DNA of 62,079 nt from Cristatella mucedo (lineage: Eukaryota; Bryozoa; Phylactolaemata; Cristatellidae). The translations under genes were made by a program, and so were the position numbers. Location of the stretch: positions 1-62,079 of the forward strand of contig WPIO01000385.1 of assembly GCA_009760855.2 (NCBI GenBank), given 5' to 3'. Below the pieces are notes generated by a model. The model had not been told where the DNA came from, searched no databases, and was given only the letters and a program-made list of their open reading frames with translations. This document shows, in pieces, positions 57,743 through 62,079 of this stretch. The stretch's first letter is position 1. Every line of letters begins with the position of its first letter.

Positions 57743-58408
57743 GCGTGACCCGGATCGACAGCTGGTGGACATAGAACGGTACGAGCGTCTACTGCGATTA
57801 GAGTCACCAACAGGAAGATTTGAGCGCCTCCGAGACTGCACCATACTCATCCACCAAGTACTAGAGGAGACACGCATCTCTCAGCAGCCACGGGTATCGA
57901 TTTAACGAAAGCCCGAGTACAGCTTAAGTCTTAGAGTTTGCTACATCCAGCTACTCTGAAACGAGGATGCGATGCATATTCAACATCTAAAGGGTTCGAT
58001 GAAAGAGTCTGAACTGCGGTCACTTGGCGTGCCGAATAACAACAGTTCTGGGCACACAAAGCGAATCAAATCAGCAAATGTAGTGCTGAGTCTCCACTGC
58101 TGATAGGCTGAGACAATTGGTTCACTCAGCCTTCGTTCCCTCCAGCTCAATATTAGCCTTTAGCCAGCTTCTTCCGTCCATTAGCCATATCGTCTACTAC
58201 ACAGCTGAGCGGTTCGGCATGATAGCTACTAAGGTCCCCAGACGGCACCTGACCACCGAGGTACACTCTTCAGTGAATTGACAGTACCAAAGGACCAAGC
58301 TTGCCGTCCGAAGGAATACTAATGACTTCGGCGAGACGACGTCATAATATGGACCTATCCTAAAGCAGGTAAAACGCGGCTGAACCTCGCTGGTTTTACC
58401 TATGGAAG

Positions 58409-58555
58409 ACGTTCAGGCACGGTCGCTTGCTAACGGTACGAGGAACTAGCAAAGGGCGATGTAATTTTCTAATACAGCCGCCGATCCTCGACGTTCAGGT
58501 ACAGGCCGCTTGCGATAGCAGAAACTACAAGGGGCGATTAGATTACTATGGGACT
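58409..58555. repeat. Imperfect tandem duplication, about 85 bp
   Basis: GACGTTCAGGCACGGTCGCTTGC..GGGCGATGTAATT and GACGTTCAGGTACAGGCCGCTTGC..GGGCGATTAGATT share start, middle and end. Confidence 0.6.
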
Positions 58556-59319
58556 AAATGTTCCTCTAAGTGACAAAAACATGCCAGACAACAAGCTCAC
58601 GATGGCGAAAATACATGCAGGGACCTCTCTCTTAGACGTGGAGCACAGATTAAATCGATACCTCAGCTCTGTTTAAGACTTTACCAGTTTACTCAGTCGT
58701 AGGACAGCTGCTCTCGCTGCAGCTGCCGAAACAATTACCTCGTTGCCCTCAGCTACCCAAAACGACCAGCTGCCTTCCTTTAGTGGATATTAGAATAAAA
58801 TTGGATGGCCAAGATTGTCTCTATGACTTCTCAGGCAAATAAATTCAAAGTGGTTTCTTCTTCATGAACAGTCTATTTAGGCGCCCTAAAGATCCAGCGG
58901 ACGTTTCTCTTTCAGGTTCAACTCAATAGCAATTGGTTAGGAGGCCAAGCTAGGCTGTTTTAAATCATTTTATGCATCAGTGTGCCAAGCTTTGGCAGTG
59001 CATAACTTAAGTCAAACATTGTGTGGAGGCTGGGTTTTAAAAAGCAAATGGGCTAGTGGCAGAGCATTTACTTCCTCTCAACAAAGTTATCATAAGAAAG
59101 TATTTAAACCCTCTACATTCTTAGTTTGATCTCGAGAATATTTCAGATTTAATAAATAATGAAACAATTAGCTAATTAGATCAATAAATCGTTAAGCAAT
59201 ACCGAGCCTGCTAACACAATGGGTTAAAGTTTGATCAATGGCGAGATGAGCTGGAGAATACTACAGGGCTACTAACTAGGGATCATCACGGTCAGTGACT
59301 TTAGCTACAACGCACCCTG

Positions 59320-59395
59320 AACAGGCACCCGGTCTCAGCACAGCGGTAACGCTTTCCCTATTCCGCAAAGGATAGGTTCAAGTTCTGAGGCAGAC
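59320..59395 (+). repeat. Degenerate tRNA-like sequence
   Basis: CTCAGCACAGCGGTAACGC (A-box like) and GGTTCAAGTTCTGAGGC (B-box like), about 40 nt apart. No clean cloverleaf or discriminator; likely a tRNA pseudogene or SINE head. Confidence 0.35.
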
Positions 59396-62079
59396 ATCCT
59401 TTACTGACTGGTTCTAATTGAAGAACAGAGAACATCCAGACGTAAATCTCCTTTCAATGCAAATAATGAGGCTAGTTGATCGGCACAATAACCTGCTTAC
59501 TTTACTGAAGCAGGCGCCAACTGCAAAAATTCTAACACGATAATTTCATTACTTCTGGAGATTTGGCAGTACCGCTCCACCTTCTGAGAATCTGAGTTTA
59601 CTAGTCAGCCTGGACTAGACATGGATCATCTATTCCCCCACAATCTCCCTTTTTTCCTTCTTGTCTAAGACTAAATTAAAATTGGTAAAAAGTACTCACT
59701 GCGCCATCTTTCGTTGTTGTCACTGAAGGTAAAAATATTTGGGGATATTTCAAATAACTCTAAATGAGACACAGTTCTCTTGATAACAGGCTTCTGTATT
59801 ATTTATTTTGATATCATGTGCAGATGGCTGCCTGTTCACAATTTATCCAAACATTGCTTCCAATTAAAAGTGTTGGCGGCCAATTATTTGCCTATCATAA
59901 CATTTAAATAATTATGAAAAGTATCCGTTAGGCGCAGATCTTTACAACTATTACCGCGACAGGTAACGTGTTGCAGGAACCTCTCATATGGAATAAATCA
60001 ACTGGGCTGTTGTTTGTACCTCGTTACAGCGAGAAGTTGTGTAGCTTAGACAGGGAACTTGCCCACCAAGTAAATTCAGCGCGTTACAGAGTGACATCTC
60101 TTCCTGACTTGTTATCTTACAAGCAGCGGCCGGTTACAACCTGGTGCTGCCCCACAGCTGATACAAACTATGGTAGCTAAAGCTGTGCTTCTTATCTCCT
60201 ATATAGTTTCCATTGGAACCGTTATTCATCCACGATCTAATTGTTTCACTGTCATAAACCCGTGTCAGATACAAAAATTTTCATTCGAGCTCTTTATGTT
60301 GCTTGCTCCAGCCAACTTGTGGACCTTCTTCTAGAAGTAGATTATTACAAATCTAGTCTTACCTAAGGGTCTTTTAATCCTTCACAGGTCTTCTAATATA
60401 AGATCAATCAATCTTCTAAGTCTAAATCTAAGTCAAATCAATCTGGGAACTACAGTTACCACTCTTCAACTCAGGTGTTTGCCCAGAACCCCACTCAAAT
60501 CTTGGCGGGGACAGTGCCTATGAGTTCCTTGTGGTTTCACGGCACAAACAATCTACCCACGACTTACATTCCACACAGTTTCAGGACATTCAACAGGGGA
60601 CCATCTCCTTTCTTCCACAGCATCTACTTGAGTTTCTGTGCCACTTGCTGAGCTCCATTGTGACTTTGCATGCAGGAGTGCTGAGCTGCCGCTATCAGAA
60701 TAACAAAAGATTCATTATTTTTATGTGCTGACAAACAGAGAGCTGACTTGAAAGCGATCTGCTTTTTACTCAAGTGTTCCCTACCCAATACAGTCTTGTT
60801 AAGTATTATCTTTGTGTAGAAGAAGACGCATATTCCTGGAAATGCTGTTGGAAGATTGTTAGCATTAATAAATATATACAGTTGTATGAGATCTAAACCC
60901 TATACAAGCATTGAGATTAGTCGAGACCTACGTGAGATTGGTGATAGTGACATGTTGCGCCTAACTTTCCGAATTAATTCCAACATGTGCAAGCAAATTC
61001 ACGTGCGTGACACATATAGTCTTTCACAGACTGGCTTGAGAATGTAATAGTAGACTACCCCACAATCTCTAGTAAACCATTCCATCGCCCTCATGGGTAC
61101 TGCTTGCTGCCCCTCGAGAGGTGGGCTGGCAAAATTCTCTATCTTATAGGTTTAAAACACGACCATGAAACATGAAAAATGTTCAAGTAGTGTCTCTTGG
61201 TGGCATCTTGCTGAGTTGGTGCTGGGTGTATGAAAAAGCTGGGAATATGAGGATGTTAGAAAATAGTCATTGTCAACCATCTTCTTTTACAGAATGTACT
61301 TCTAGTAATGGTATCTTTTCAAGCAATAAAACATTTACTGGGAAGATATATCACCTTGACAGCGAAGATGGAGCTCAGTTTAATGGTGCACAGGTTTGTT
61401 TTAAAGCTAGTCTCCACTGGGACTCTAACGACTACAAATCTTAGATGATTATTATTCTTACCATAAAATGTGTAAGAAATGTAACAGTTAGCGGAACTCG
61501 ATAAGAGGTAATAACGCATTTCTTTGATGAGCTAAATTTTGGCTACACTAAAGGTATCATTCTTGGATCAGACAGTGAATACCATTACAGTGATTGGGCT
61601 GAAGCGTGGCAGTCTGTATGCCAATAATTATAGTTTCAAATTTAATTCAAAATAGTTCAATTATTCATATGAAGATTGAAAAACAGTTCTCAAAAAAAAC
61701 TAATGAAAAGTTATTTTCAAATAATGAGATCTAAAATAAGATACACCTGTTGTTCTTAACATAAGCAACTTAAATAAATAACCCTGAGATAAAATTCAGC
61801 CATGGGCGCAATATGTGTCTGTAGCTCCTTAGGCTGGGTGGATAATATAATCTGTGCAATCCTTTCTCCTTTTACGATCTCTGTTTAGAAACTCTCGTTA
61901 ATCAGATCGTATTTTATTCTCAGTGTGCTCAGTGCTGTCTCAGCTAATTTGATAATGAAATATCTACCATTACATAAAGTGACACTTTGCTTAAATCAAA
62001 GTTAGATAACAGAACTTGAATCTACTATTATCATGCTAAATAACAGTCAAATTTCAGGAACTCATGGACAATCGATTCA

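Larger units (their letters stand above)
57150..62079. other. AT-rich tail of the window, essentially anonymous
   Basis: No LINE, peptide-gene or unit sequence was recognised. Contains the hairpin at 57706-57742, a local duplication at 58409-58555 and a tRNA-like stretch at 59320. Frames 59968-60180, 60531-60731 and 61172-61444 (90 codons) show no domain. Confidence 0.4.

Overview
The window reads as nuclear DNA of an invertebrate animal; the phylum cannot be fixed from sequence alone. The evidence is split secreted-peptide genes with GTAAGT donors and pyrimidine-tract/AG acceptors, TATA boxes and AATAAA signals, many decayed CR1/L2-like LINE fragments, tRNA-derived SINE-like repeats, long GA and GT microsatellites, and one Mutator-like fragment. 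No bacterial operon, rRNA or CRISPR is visible. Most open frames are chance or repeat-derived. Domain names come from recognising motifs by eye; no search was run.

The main content is a small family of two-exon genes for short secreted peptide precursors. Exon 1 is 67 nt and encodes a 22-residue signal peptide. A phase-1 intron follows, then an exon 2 with low-complexity sequence, a Gly-Lys-Arg processing/amidation site and a Ser/Thr/Ala-rich tail. The intact copy is at 33404-34241 (+, 92 aa). A divergent Gly/Tyr-rich copy lies on the minus strand at 3323-4106. A third copy has exon 1 at 20862-20928, but its exon 2 was replaced seven bases in by a LINE fragment that stays in frame (23141-23817). 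A fourth (51276-51488) has lost exon 1 and is frameshifted. A fifth remnant lies near 16270-17300.

The plus-strand copies are embedded in large degraded tandem segmental duplications: unit 1 about 11150-17400, unit 2 about 17740-23144, unit 3 about 25700-34500, unit 4 about 41350-51770. Related pieces continue to about 38.3 kb after unit 3 and 52.6 kb after unit 4. Each unit carries, in order, a minus-strand LINE 3' end, an interspersed repeat, a tRNA-like stretch, a GT-rich microsatellite, the promoter and the peptide gene, with deletions and insertions differing per unit.

Region by region: 0-3 kb holds LINE reverse-transcriptase pieces, a GC-rich island and a SINE. 3-4.3 kb is the minus-strand peptide gene with a GGC repeat upstream. 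4.3-11 kb is mostly anonymous with LINE-B copies. 11-52 kb is the duplicated array. 53-57 kb is AT-rich with eroded LINE-A and LINE-B copies. 57-62 kb is AT-rich with almost nothing recognisable except a perfect hairpin, a local duplication and a tRNA-like stretch. Two LINE families dominate: family A (3' tail of ACATT repeats) and family B (3' hairpin followed by ATT repeats).
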